Below, one piece after another: positions 24,201-35,022 of a DNA stretch of 64,000 bases (within the stretch, counting starts at the first letter, position 1; each line of letters begins with the position of its first letter). The notes beneath the pieces were generated by a model, which made no database searches, was not told the DNA's origin, and saw only the letters and a list, made by a program, of their open reading frames with translations. A program made the position numbers and the translations under genes. The stretch is from Antedon mediterranea (lineage: Eukaryota > Echinodermata > Crinoidea > Comatulida > Antedonidae): positions 7,102,312 through 7,166,311 of the forward strand of contig NC_092675.1 in the NCBI RefSeq assembly GCF_964355755.1, in the 5' to 3' direction.

Positions 24201-27200
24201 TTAAAAGAAGATTCATCTAAGGAAGTGACCGACATCAACGGAAGTTGATCCAAATTAATGTTGACAATTGCCAACGGTTTGTGGGAACATTCATTTCTAA
24301 CGAAAAACTAGCAGTGCTTTATGACGCGTCGTATATAATGATTAACATAAAAATAACTCTGTTTATTTTAATTAAACAAAAGTTAAGTTCCATGTACTCT
24401 TTACCTTCAAATCGAAGAAATCGTCACAAACAAGAAGCCAATCTCCGTTATCGTTCCTGGCTTCTAGACGTCCCTCATAGTAAGCATTACCGTCGACCAG
24501 ACGTAGGTTTGAAGTTTCGTACATACTTTCTGTTTTTAAAATGAAACAACTTTTACCTTTATTTAGCTCTTAACTACTGTACTAATATAAACAAGAGATA
24601 TCTGAATATACACAGTAACAGCATATGTTTGATACTAACTAAGTACTCACTTAAAAACTTAACATTCACTTAAAATATAAATAAATTAATTTTCTATTAG
24701 ATAAAGAATGTAAAGGAGAATATAATTCAGAAGTGCATGAAACCAGTAATACAAATTTATATTTAAAGCAAACACGATATAGGTAATGATAATTTATAGT
24801 ACCTACAACTGTAAAAGGGAAATTGCCTCGATACAATCAGGGAGAACAACAACATACAACTGATACAACCTACCCTTAAGTACAATGCCAATCGTATCAT
24901 CAATTATATTGTTTACAATACATTTAAAAAAACTTGTATAACATCATAACGGTCTTAAGTGATAAAGTCTTATTATAGTGATTATTACCATATCATTATT
25001 TGTGTAATTTGAACAATGTACTTTACATATTGCTACTCGTTCGGGATACACATGTTTGAAATGAATATTAAATAAAGAATATACCTGGCTCTTCGTCTAA
25101 GGTACACAGGAATCCATGTTTACCCTTGTCTGGGCACTGTGATGGAATAAATTGGTAGCGCAAAATGCCAAACTGAAAGCTCTCTTCTGTTGTCGCTCCT
25201 CTATCATTTAGCGGTGGACCAATGGCACACGATGCAGAATTACATCCCTCGAGACAATATATATACTCCTCAGTAATTGTTGTTTTAGAAGCACATGCGC
25301 AGTCCATGCCTATATTTCTATCGAGCCAATTCTGCCAACAAGTTCTGTAAGAATGTTTAAAACATAAAATAGATAATTACTAAATGACAGTATTTCCTTA
25401 TCTTCTTCATTTTGGCCTACTACAATTTTCAGTTAGAACTTAGAAGAATTTATCTTTTTATTTAATTTAACTATTGTTAGCTTTATTTGGCTTAATTGTC
25501 GTAATCATCAGCGGTAATTTTCAGGTACAATTTTTCTCTTTTTTAAACTTCCGTAAACTGTATGTTGTTTATTCATTCACTGTTGTACCGTAAGTTTGTA
25601 GAATACCATGTTTATTAGTTTTAGGCTCATTAACATAATATCATTGGTTATGGATTAATCATATAATTTTAAAAAGCGATGCCTACCTTTTTTCTTCAAC
25701 AGAAGCTGACTGTGAGTGACACTGTGCATATATTGAGTTGATAGAATACGCCACCATTGCAATCGATGAGTCTTCTTCACAGCAACAACAAAGTCTGAAG
25801 CATTCCGTGTAAGCACGAAGACAATGCATCATGCACGTTTGAGTTGTATCACAGTTATCAAATGCTTCTCGGCGAACTCTATTATTTATCTGACAAATAC
25901 CAGATTTTTTTGGGGATCCAAGATTTTCATCAACGATACCCTTACTCACATAAAATGTCGCAATATCAACATTATTCATTCTAGGACGCCATGTGTCTAT
26001 TTGGACATCGGGTAAATATTTACCAATCGTGGTATATGCTACTGAAACTGCTGCTGATGCCAATACACCTGTCGTAGGCCTAAAGTTATTGATGATTTCC
26101 TGTGAACAGTACTTGCATGGAAATATCCACGTGTAAATAAGAACTTCTGGTATCCATGTTGCGCTATACTCACGCGCAAACTCGTTTTTCAAAGCTGTTA
26201 AATAATGGCGCATAATACCGTGCTCGGAGTGTTCCCAGTTTCCTGATGAACTGTCATAGCCTTCATAACTTCTCTGATTAGAGGACTTCAGATTGTAAAC
26301 GACGTAGTTTCCCATTCTTGCAGCGGTTGGATTAGACGTTGAGGTTTCTGCGTTTACTAAACTGTCACTACCATAAATTTTTTCGTTACGGTCACCTGTA
26401 CGCCAGACATACATATACTTCTTTGGGTCACGGATCCACGCGTTGCGAATATCGGGGTTCATGAGCAAAAAAACGGCAAACTGGGTATGACCTGATTTTC
26501 GTGAATTCTTAAATTCAGCGTGTATTTTTGTGTAGAAGTTGTAATAATAGTCTGATGTAGCTGAGAATAAGATGAATACCATTTCATTAATATTTTCTAA
26601 CATAAAATAATAAGTGTATATCTTGCAACAAGCGCAAAAAGAAACACAAAATAAATAAATAAAATCCTTTATCTTTGCTAATTTAAAGGTTTCAAACATA
26701 TCAAACATACTCGACCATAATTCGGAATAATTAACATTTATTTATCTAAAAATACTATATTTAAATATGTAAATTGTGTAAACTGCTTGTACAACATTCT
26801 ATCAATGTTTAGTTTCGCTGCATTTACAGGTCTAACGGTTTTCGGAAAAGTCAGAATAAAATTATGCTCTAATCTAAGCATAAAAGAATCGAAATTCAGG
26901 TCAACTTACTTACTACTCCAGTTTGGATTTTGTGTCCATATGCTGGTGATTCTAAAGAATCTATTTTACTCTTATCCTGTTGCGTTAAGTCAGCTGTAAA
27001 CTTTATAGATTGACCGTGGAATGTAAAATAAACACACACCCGGGGTGAACGCCATTGCCAAGAAAAGAGCTTTAAACGTCTCTGAAGTTGAGTAACGACA
27101 TCATCAGAGTTAGGTATATATTGTGAATACAACATTATGTCTGGATAATCACCGCTCTGCCAGTCTGCGTGCATCTTTGTCAAAACAGTATCGCTTAAGA

Positions 27201-27657
27201 GAGCATCAACTATTGCCGTTGAAAATCCTGTATCAGTTGATGTTCCAGTATTAACCACGAAGTAATTTCCAATACGGTTGTGTGCAGGGGCTGAAAAGGT
27301 TGTCGTTGATTGGGGATCGGGATACAAGCAGCCGGCATCAGATGTATCAGAACAGTATACACGATTTGTGCTGTCATGATCTGTATCTTGGGTATAGTGG
27401 TACAAGTAACGTGCAGGATAATATAACCATCCATCTCTAGTACTCCCATAGTAGTGCTTTCGGTATTTGCTGTTCAGGATCATAATAACCGCAAACTGAT
27501 TATCTGTCTTTTTTGCAACTTTAAAGTGTTCAGAAATGTGAAAATAGAATTCACGATAATCTTCTCGTTCATATGAGAATATGTAGCTGGACGAATGTGT
27601 CTCCTCTACCAATAAAAAACCAAAAAGAAGACACACAAACACACGAAATGGTCCCAT
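21228..27657 (-). CDS. Gene B: secreted double-deaminase / WxxW / SRCR / fibrinogen-domain chimera (9 exons, 1042 aa)
   Basis: Exons: 27657-26910, 26560-25687, 25344-25085, 24529-24405, 24145-23842, 23493-23258, 23031-22856, 22048-21899, 21483-21228; phases identical to genes A and C; 3129 nt, open. Residue map: signal peptide 1-23; degenerate deaminase domain to ~249 (PNSDD at the zinc site); catalytic-type deaminase 250-~465 with H360, E362, C398 and C401; furin-type RVRR at 477-480; cysteine-rich module 486-530 with CCCC at 507-510; WxxW 541-627 (CWQNWLDRN ... GFLCTL); SRCR ~631-735 ([32 protein letters not shown]); acidic linker; fibrinogen-related domain ~785-1025 ([49 protein letters not shown]). 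The start ATG is 94 bp below a TATAAAAGG box; an in-frame upstream non-ATG extension is rejected. The role in extracellular defence is inferred from domain types. Confidence 0.92.
22265..22700 (-). mobile_element. LINE ORF2 C-terminus and 3' tail (CR1/L2-type non-LTR retrotransposon fragment)
   Basis: A 115-codon frame (22674-22327) reads [20 protein letters not shown], then [15 protein letters not shown] and TFGHRSL. That is the characteristic C-terminal end of reverse transcriptases of CR1/L2/Rex-type LINEs. It is followed by CGCTTTATAAATTTTGATAA and an (AAT)n tail. It is a 5'-truncated dead copy in intron 7 of gene B, in the same orientation as the gene. Confidence 0.85.
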
Positions 27658-27750
27658 TGTTAGCCACCTGCTCAGCAGTTCTAAAAGACAAAACTGAGTG
27701 TGAAGTCGACAGTGTAAGGGCGAAGTTAATTGTGCCAAAGATCCCTGTAC

Positions 27751-27844
27751 CCTTTTATACGATCTAATTTATCACAGGAAATCTATAATTGATATCGAGG
27801 GTTACTGGAAATTAGCCGAAAGACAGACCTCGATTCACAGAATA
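27751..27844 (-). promoter_or_regulatory. Gene B promoter: TATA box and block shared with gene A
   Basis: TATAAAAGG (complement of 27751-27759) lies 94 bp upstream of the ATG, placing transcription start near 27725. Upstream, 27761-27844 shares a long block with gene A (19604-19687), core CGAAAGACAGACCTCGATTC. A possible 3' splice site (TTTTGTCTTTTAG) between TATA and ATG leaves open an alternative spliced 5' UTR. Confidence 0.6.
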
Positions 27845-28011
27845 GTCTGTGCTATGAAAGCAAATAGGTATGGAAAGAATTATTTGAATTAATATCCTCT
27901 TTGTATTTTAAAAATCTTTATAAAAATTAACAATTCTCTCTTTGTATAATTTAAGAAGTCCGACTCAAATATTGTCGAACTGTCAACACACAGAGTTTAA
28001 TTTTAAGAAGA

Positions 28012-28060
28012 GGTTAATTCCATGGAGGTATAAAAATAGAATACCTCCATGGTTAATTCA
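28012..28060. repeat. Perfect short hairpin upstream of gene B
   Basis: TTAATTCCATGGAGGTAT and ATACCTCCATGGTTAATTCA face each other across a 10-bp loop. The CCATGGAGGTAT arms are exact. It is about 350 bp upstream of the gene B start. Function unknown; it could be a solo foldback remnant. Confidence 0.7.
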
Positions 28061-28443
28061 ATTAATGATCTCGTGGAACGATCAACAAGAAATTAAGTTA
28101 ATTCATGTTTTCTCTTTAAATTTGATTATATTTTCTACTGTAAATTAGAAACTTATATCTTTCTAAGTTCTATCGCCAAATTGATCATTTGTTTGATACT
28201 TATACACTTCTTTCTTTATTGTTTAGTTATACAATGGCATATTGTATATGATATGAGAGAATTGTTTCAAAAATAAAATATTGACTTGAATACAAATACC
28301 GTACATTAGTTCTTCTTCTAATAATAACAACACAACAAATAAATTGACCAATTACAATCGAAATATTAATAATACATCTACATTTGATTAATTAAGTTAA
28401 TTTTAAGTAATGTTTAATAAGAGTAAAACTGAAAGGTCCTTAC

Positions 28444-28520
28444 CTGTGGAACGACGAATGAGAGATGAAATCCGACAAATTAGCAAAAGTTACTTGAGAA
28501 ATTCCATTATAAAATAGGGT
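28444..28520 (-). promoter_or_regulatory. Orphan promoter plus non-coding first exon candidate
   Basis: On the minus strand a TATA-like TTTTATAATGG (complement near 28506-28516) is followed about 60 bp later by CGTTCCACAG and a 5' splice site GTAAGG. The arrangement and the CGTTCCA(C/A)AG exon end match the 5' exon of the cysteine-rich gene at 48978-49045. No cysteine-rich coding exons are visible downstream. It may be a decayed duplicate promoter, or a distal 5' exon of gene B. Confidence 0.35.
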
Positions 28521-28529
28521 AACTTTTTA

Positions 28530-30080
28530 AATAGACGTCTCATGCCAGACAAAAGTGTATTGTAAGTACTAAGTATTAAACATAATAATTAAGAAAACAC
28601 AATAGTAAAATATTTTTAATTTGTGTGCAAATTTGAATAAAAGAGTTAATTGTTCGATATAAAATAGTACTTATTTAAAATATTGGAATAGTCTAATTAT
28701 GTTTTGGTTGACTTCCCTCGTTGAACTGTGTTAAATTGTTTATCTCATTGCTGCTGCATGAATTCATTTATCACGTTTTGTTTATTACATACTGAGATAA
28801 TTAAACACATAAATAACTTCAAAGACTACCTACAGATGGCTAGTTCGAAAATAAAAGTTACCAAGATAAAATAAGATTGGCCTATATGCATACTGTAATA
28901 CAGTAGTATATTGTCCTTTTTCTAGGCCTAATCATGGCGAACAATTTATATCTCCGTGTTCTAATGTAAAACAGTCCCGGTTAAAGTTTGACAATCCAGA
29001 AAGGTTTTGACGTGTCACCTACCTTTCAATATGGAAATTGAGTAATATGATTTTTTTTATAAAGTATTGTTTAATTTATTATTACGGTAAAAGAACTGAA
29101 AATAATGCTAATAATCATAAATGATTTATAAATATATTGATAACAACATAATAATATATTTACAATTTTGTTCAGAGATATTAATTTAAGCCAATATCAT
29201 TCATTTCACCACTCAAATAAGATAACACACAAGAATATTATGTTATGAAAATCTGAATTAAGACTATTACTATAGGTAATTGAGTCCCGTATGACTTCAT
29301 CCTTAAGGCCATAAGTACAACAGGACGTAATATTTTTAATTAAATTAGATTGAACGATAAGTGACTGTTCTATTCAATAGTCTAATGATATACCATTATT
29401 TATTAAAAGAGTAAATTAAGAAACAAAAATATTTAATTAGAATTGAGAATTATAAAAACTGTTTCTGTATGATGAGGTGGCCACCCTGTTTACAGGACTA
29501 ACATAGGACTATGTGAGCATTAGTGTAACCAGATGAAACCTACTAACTAAATCATAAATGAAATCTAAATTGTAGGCCTAAGCATTGAAAGGAAGAAAGA
29601 GTATACATTATATAGCGGTGCGTATTTTTCTAAGTAGGTCTAACTAATTGTATTTCTTCATTTTAGATTATTAATTGGAAAAAATTAACTTTCATTTCAT
29701 TTCCATTTAAAAAAAATTATTTATTCGAAATCAAAAATGTCCTGGGACCTCAAAAGCAACAAAGTCACCACAACATGATATCCAGAAGAACTTTACATAG
29801 AATTGTTTATCAATATAAAATATACATTCAAAAACAAATACAATATTGGTAAAATAAAACACACAATGTGATAATGATATACATAGAGAAAAAAATAAGT
29901 GCACAACCTCTACCACATTGTTTGATCTCTGCTTTGCAACTTTTATTAAACACCAATATTTACAATCTTAATTTTTCAATTATTTTCAATATTAGGTTTA
30001 GTTATAGTTGCATTCTTTGATTCTGAAAAACAACAGCACAGATACTAGTTTAAAAAGTTGAAGCAAAAAGTTAAGCTTTC
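28530..30080. other. AT-rich intergenic sequence
   Basis: I see no exon, domain or clear element in this ~1.5 kb. The short frames present have no coding character or splice context. Confidence 0.5.
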
Positions 30081-30084
30081 TTTT

Positions 30085-30530
30085 CATCTAAGGAATGTCA
30101 TTTCATCTATTAACACTTGAAAACCTAAAACAGTACTATGATTTAACCGTAATTTGTATAGTCGCCGGTAACTTGTTGGTTATTAACATGCTTACCTTCT
30201 AATTCCAAGATCCAGTGACAAATGAGTAACTGTTGTGCCATCCACTAATAACTGCAAATTCAAATCTGTCAGTTATAAACGTGTTATAGAACTGTTTACT
30301 GATCAGTGATTCGTCTTGGTTTATCCATTTCTGTAATTGAAAAAGCTGGAGGAAATGCTGACCATTAATTGACGAATTACAGTGCGATGACGAGAAAACA
30401 AATAATATTGAGGCCTACGGGATTCTGTTTCTGTTACCAAAATGGCAACAATCTATTTCATTTGTGTATTTAATTGGAACAGACACAAAGTAAATGTAAT
30501 ATTTTTAGAGCAAAATTATGCAATAACAAT
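30085..30530 (-). pseudogene. Collapsed fourth copy of the deaminase-chimera gene (3' end fused to promoter)
   Basis: Positions 30085-30170 match the 3' UTR, stop codon and last ~8 codons of gene A (10015-10101); the shared core is TTTAACCGTAATTTGTATAG. Positions 30275-30530 match the upstream region of gene C (40260-40505), with GAACTGTTTACT, AGTGATTCGTCTT and GACCATTAATTGACGAAT in the same order. Between them only ~100 bp remains, with a possible exon-1 scrap (AATAACTGCAAATT, as in gene C at 40000-40013). The simplest reading is an internal deletion of ~5-9 kb that removed nearly the whole coding body. It sits in the expected position between genes B and C. Confidence 0.75.
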
Positions 30531-31121
30531 CAATGCATTTAAACTGACTGACAGCAAAAATATTTTTTTTGATATTAATACTAGAGGGTACACTCGCTTT
30601 TCTTGCTGTCTTGTGTACACTTGAGCCTCAGGAAATTAGTACATCGATAGGTATAAAGGAATGAGTGTGAGTATAAGTAATACCTACCTCATGCATTTCT
30701 TACAAAACTAACACATTAAAAGTTAATTTAGGATAGGTAAGCGATTATTACTGTCATGTTGCATATCATGCAACAACCCTGATGTTTTATGATAGTGTAC
30801 ATATATTCAATTTAGGCTTTTGTGTGTGGCTCGTACCTTTTTGGTATTTTTTTACCGTTCTGTTGAACTACCGTCATGAATTACATTATTTGCATGTGTC
30901 ACTGGCTCCAACTTTGGCCAAAAGTGCGAGTCAGCGTTGGCTCCAATGAATCGCATGCCTAGCTGGCTTGCCCGTAACGTGTCATAAGCGCGTGTCATGG
31001 AGGCAGAAGTGTACTTTTAATCCCAACCCCCTCCTCCTCTGTCGCGATGTTAAAGTAGGGCCCTATAGTTAAAACCTTCTCATACGATGACGGTCATAAC
31101 CGCAACCACCTCTTAAGCTGA

Positions 31122-31491
31122 TTTTCCACTAGGCGAATTTGTTCGCGCGAATCGAAAGCGTCATGCTCTGCGCATGCGTATTCGAGTTTCTGTCTGTATA
31201 CTCCCTTCTTCGACGAATTCTAGTTCCTTTGATTTTTCGCTTCAGCGAAATTTACTAGTTCGAATTGTTTCTACTTTTTGCGAAGCGAAATATTGCGCAA
31301 CCAATCAGAGTTCAGGAAATGAGCTATGACGCTTTCATGAGCACTCATGCGAATCGAAATTCTCAGCAACCACGCGAGGAACATGAACGTCGCAGCTATT
31401 CGCTCATGTAGTGGAAAGAGAGTAGGCGATTTTTTTCTCTTCGAAACGTTTGATTCGCGCGAACAAATTCGCCTAGTGGAAATTCGGCTTA
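31122..31491. mobile_element. Foldback element with ~45-bp terminal inverted repeats
   Basis: The left end TTCCACTAGGCGAATTTGTT plus CGCGCGAATCGAAA is the imperfect reverse complement of the right end (TTTGATTCGCGCGAACAAAT, then TCGCCTAGTGGAA). The interior is CpG-rich without a long frame. The TTCCACTAG-CGA terminal core resembles that of the elements at 56.8 and 61.4 kb, so these may be related non-autonomous DNA transposons. Confidence 0.75.
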
Positions 31492-31899
31492 AAATGGATA
31501 TGAAAGGATTTTAAAATTTCACAAAAAGGACTTTGTATGAATCCTTTTAATGTTAATAAACAGCACACAAAAAATTAGATTCAAATACCTAGTAGAAATT
31601 GAGAAATAAACAAATTAAATTTTGGTATAAAACGTCCGCAAAATGGCCGACCAACTGGCACGCCATCTTAATTTTTATGAACGTTCTATACGCACGTACG
31701 AGATCGTCAAATTTAGAGTTTGAAACACCCGGGGTTGTAGCCACGGCAGCAGTCGTTTTGTGATTGGTTAATGAATTTTAATACAGTCCAATCACCGCCT
31801 TGTCTCGTTCGCGGACTGTGTGGTGTAAACAAAATAAACAAACCCATGCTACACGAGACTCGCGTGTTGCAAGCTCCCTGTTGCTGCAGTCGTAGAAAA

Positions 31900-32765
31900 T
31901 ATCGATATTTCACAAATCAATAAAAAGTTATGTCTGCAAAGATTGTACGTGAAAAGAAGAAAGTGTGTATTTGTACTTCTCACACTAAACCACTCACGCA
32001 GACTACAAATTAGGCTAGGTCTAGTAGACTATAGTTTCTTCTAAATTCGCTAGTACTGTAGTAGGCTAGGCCTACACATGGAGTTACTCCATGGCCTACA
32101 GTACAAGAGAGTAGCAGTCGCCGGTCCACCGACGAACCTCCAGGAAGTGGACAAGGCGCGGGCGTAGACGTATGTAAAAGGCGACGTAAATAAAAAAGGT
32201 AAGCTTGTGTTGAACTTGTTTTTGGCTCTGACTTTTGTTATTGACTAATATAGTAATATAATAATACTAATAATTAAAGTAGAGCAGAGGAGGTGAGGCC
32301 GAGACTGAGAGGATTATTATAGTTTAGTTAGTAACTGTAGTGTAATTAAATAATAACCTCTTTCTGTTTGTTACCAAGTCATAAAATATAATACTATAGG
32401 GCCTAGAGGTAGGATTGAATAAAAATAATAGTACATTTCCATCCATTTATTGGTCTTATCTTTGCAGATTTATGGAATCAACAGCACATGAGATGGCTTT
32501 GAAGAACTGTAATAGTACTAGTAATAAAATTGTAAACATCAAATTATATGGCAGAAATAGTGTGTGGAATGAATTTTATTGAACAAATGTATCATAATGA
32601 GTTTGGAACAAGCAGGATTTTTCAAACAGGACATAAATTACTTTTGAGACCTGAGTGATACATTTTAATTCTATCAACACCAGCCAGCTCCATCATATTC
32701 AAGAGATGGATTCTTTCATAAATGTCCATTGTACATAGTATTTGGCTAAATAAATAAAAAAAGAA
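31900..32765 (+). ncRNA. Possible two-exon non-coding transcript
   Basis: A good 5' splice site (AAAAAAG then GTAAGC, exon end 32198) is followed by a good 3' splice site (CTTATCTTTGCAG, exon start 32468). The second exon ends at AATAAATAAA (32749-32758), a polyadenylation-type signal. The 5' part is relatively CpG-rich, like a promoter. All frames across the joined exons are short (for example 27 codons from ATG at 31930). The 5' limit is a guess. This could instead be a UTR of a gene whose coding part I cannot see. Confidence 0.3.
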
Positions 32766-32984
32766 GTACAGTAGTGGTTTATTTGTTTATATACCCAGAC
32801 CCATTTAGATGGTTAAAAACAAACACTATATGATGCACTGCTACTAGTGTACTGTCTGGTAGTACATTACCATAGTTTCAGTATGACTGTAACCCTAGCA
32901 CTCGCGTCTAAAGAATTCTATTATGCATATTTTACTATTCTTCATAAATATTTAGTTCTGTAATTTTAATTGTCTGCGCTCATT

Positions 32985-33307
32985 CTATACTTGGTGTCTT
33001 AGTATACTGCATAAATGTATCGTGCAAGCATGATCCAAGTAGCATCTATTATAAAGTACTCTGGGTATCTTTCTATTCACCTGAAAAAAGGAAAATGAAT
33101 AAGCACATGTTTATCTGCCCTCAAAACAAAATAATAATTTAGTATAATGTATTATGTAGGTTTGATCAACAGTTTAAAATAGCAATGCTCAGTATCTGTT
33201 ACCTTAATATTATAATTTGACTCTAACATTTGCGCTTCCATTCCAATCAATAAATACATTTGCTTATCCCGTCCATCAATTATCATAATTGCACTCCAAT
33301 TATAGAC
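32985..33307 (-). CDS. Possible small spliced gene, unrecognised
   Basis: Exons 33307-33203 and 33080-32985 have GT-AG borders, both phase 0, and the joined frame stays open to a TAG. From the first ATG it encodes about 59 aa (MIIDGRDKQMYLLIGMEAQM, then ESNYNIK; the second exon starts VNRKIPRVLYNRCYLD). A candidate upstream exon ends at CCAGAG before GTGAGC near 33712, but its frame meets a stop upstream, so it is probably untranslated. No family recognised. It could be a fragment of a larger gene or a non-coding transcript. Confidence 0.35.
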
Positions 33308-33309
33308 CT

Positions 33310-35022
33310 GTAGGTAGGTAAAAATACAAATGAATTGTTTATTTACTGTATACTGTACTGTATATTGTACTGTATATGATACAAGCTGAAATACCCCTAA
33401 CTAGGCCTGGCCTGTTATAACCTTTATTACTACATTAGAGAAAATCCAACTCTATTCATTTTATTGGGAATCATAATATTTAGTATTCAGTGTTGCCTAG
33501 CCTACTAGCTAGTAGGGCGGCATGTAATAACAAAAAAATATTTTAATAATACGTTAGTCAGGACACTACAGCACACAACAATATTAATAAACGTACTTAT
33601 AAATAATGTGTATATACATAATACAGTAACACAATTGTGCCTACCTATCACACACTCAACGATACATCAAGGAGCATACGCTCTCAGCTCACCTCTGGCC
33701 GGGCGACTAAACACCGTATCCAGCAGTCATCACTACTAAAAAGGCCTAGGCCTAGCTAGCTCCAGGCCATGGCATTGTCAAACACCATTTACTCGTCCAA
33801 CCGTTTCTTCAAAACGATGTTAACATCCGTGTTAAAAAGACGATGTGGACGAATTTCCATCAATTTCAGTTAATTACAACGAAATAATAATAAAATGAAT
33901 GTTTCAATAATACGTGTATAATAAATAGCGAAATAAACATCGCTCGCGAGGAGGGTCGAGAGAGAGGCCAAGGTGGTCGACTCTGTGATTCTCACGCATG
34001 CGCAAAATAACTCCGTGTACCCAGCAAGATAGGCATTTGGCTATGAATTTCGTAAAAGATGGCCTTGAAAAACGAAATTAAAATCCGTTTAAAAAAAAAC
34101 TTGGTTGATAATATGAATTAATTTTATTCGATTAGGCTAACATACTTATCCAAGAATAAAAATATCAAAGCAATAAGTAATTACTACCATGCTTTTGCAT
34201 CAATCAATGATTTACTGCTAAATTCCTATCTCTGTAATACAAAAATAACTTTTAGTGACGTCACAAAAAGTTTTTCACAGGTTTCTCAGGGGCGTTTTGA
34301 GGGCGTTGTCGTCCTCCAAAACATTAAGTATGACTATGGCAAGCTTAAAACTGATTGATCTACACGTTGAGCCAATAAAATGATATTGCTAGGAACCCTT
34401 TCATATCCATTTTAAGGGGACAGTTCGAATGTAGTTAAAAAGGTTCCAAGTAGGTACAATTTCTTTGATACCCAATATGTATGGATGAATGCGGTACTTG
34501 GAGGAAACATTCAAATGTACAGCAGTATCATCTGTCAATCATCAGATGCGAAGAATAGAACAACAAAAATGAAAATTATACAGTAGCTAGTGTGTAAATA
34601 GTATTTCTTCTTTATTCAAAAGAACAGAAATGGCAGAAATGATGAAACATTCATGTGAATAATTATGACAAAAGCTTATGAAAGTATAGGAGCGCTAAAA
34701 TAAAGAATGGAAAAAGATTTAAAAAAAAACGTTGTTTAATAATAATTGAGAGGGATTACTTTACAAAGTTAAGTTCCGTTATATTTTGGGAATAGGTCGG
34801 CTTGCCTGTAATTCATTAACATAGAAAATAATGCATTATTCAATATATCTGCCTCAGCAGGCCACTCACGTAATTAAAAGAGCAACAAGTGCACAATTAA
34901 AATTGCTTTACGATTCCTTGAATCTAAATATTACTAATAACATTTATACATGTTTGATTGTAGAAGAATTAGAACAGAGATAATTAGCTTAAATGCTGAT
35001 AATGTGTCTCCCTGGTTCAATC
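33310..35022. other. Intergenic between the small gene candidate and gene C 3' end
   Basis: A CpG-containing segment near 33650-34020 may be a promoter for the minus-strand transcript at 32985-33307. An AATAAA on the minus strand at 34611-34616 is a candidate poly(A) signal for gene C. Nothing else is recognisable. Confidence 0.4.

Noticed and set aside
26561..26708. Longer second exon of gene B reading into the intron
   Set aside because: Similarity to A and C stops at the acceptor (TTCTCAG before CTACATCAG), and the phase requires splicing there.
27658..27738. N-terminal extension of gene B
   Set aside because: It lacks an ATG start, overlaps the 5' UTR/promoter, and would displace the signal peptide conserved with gene A.
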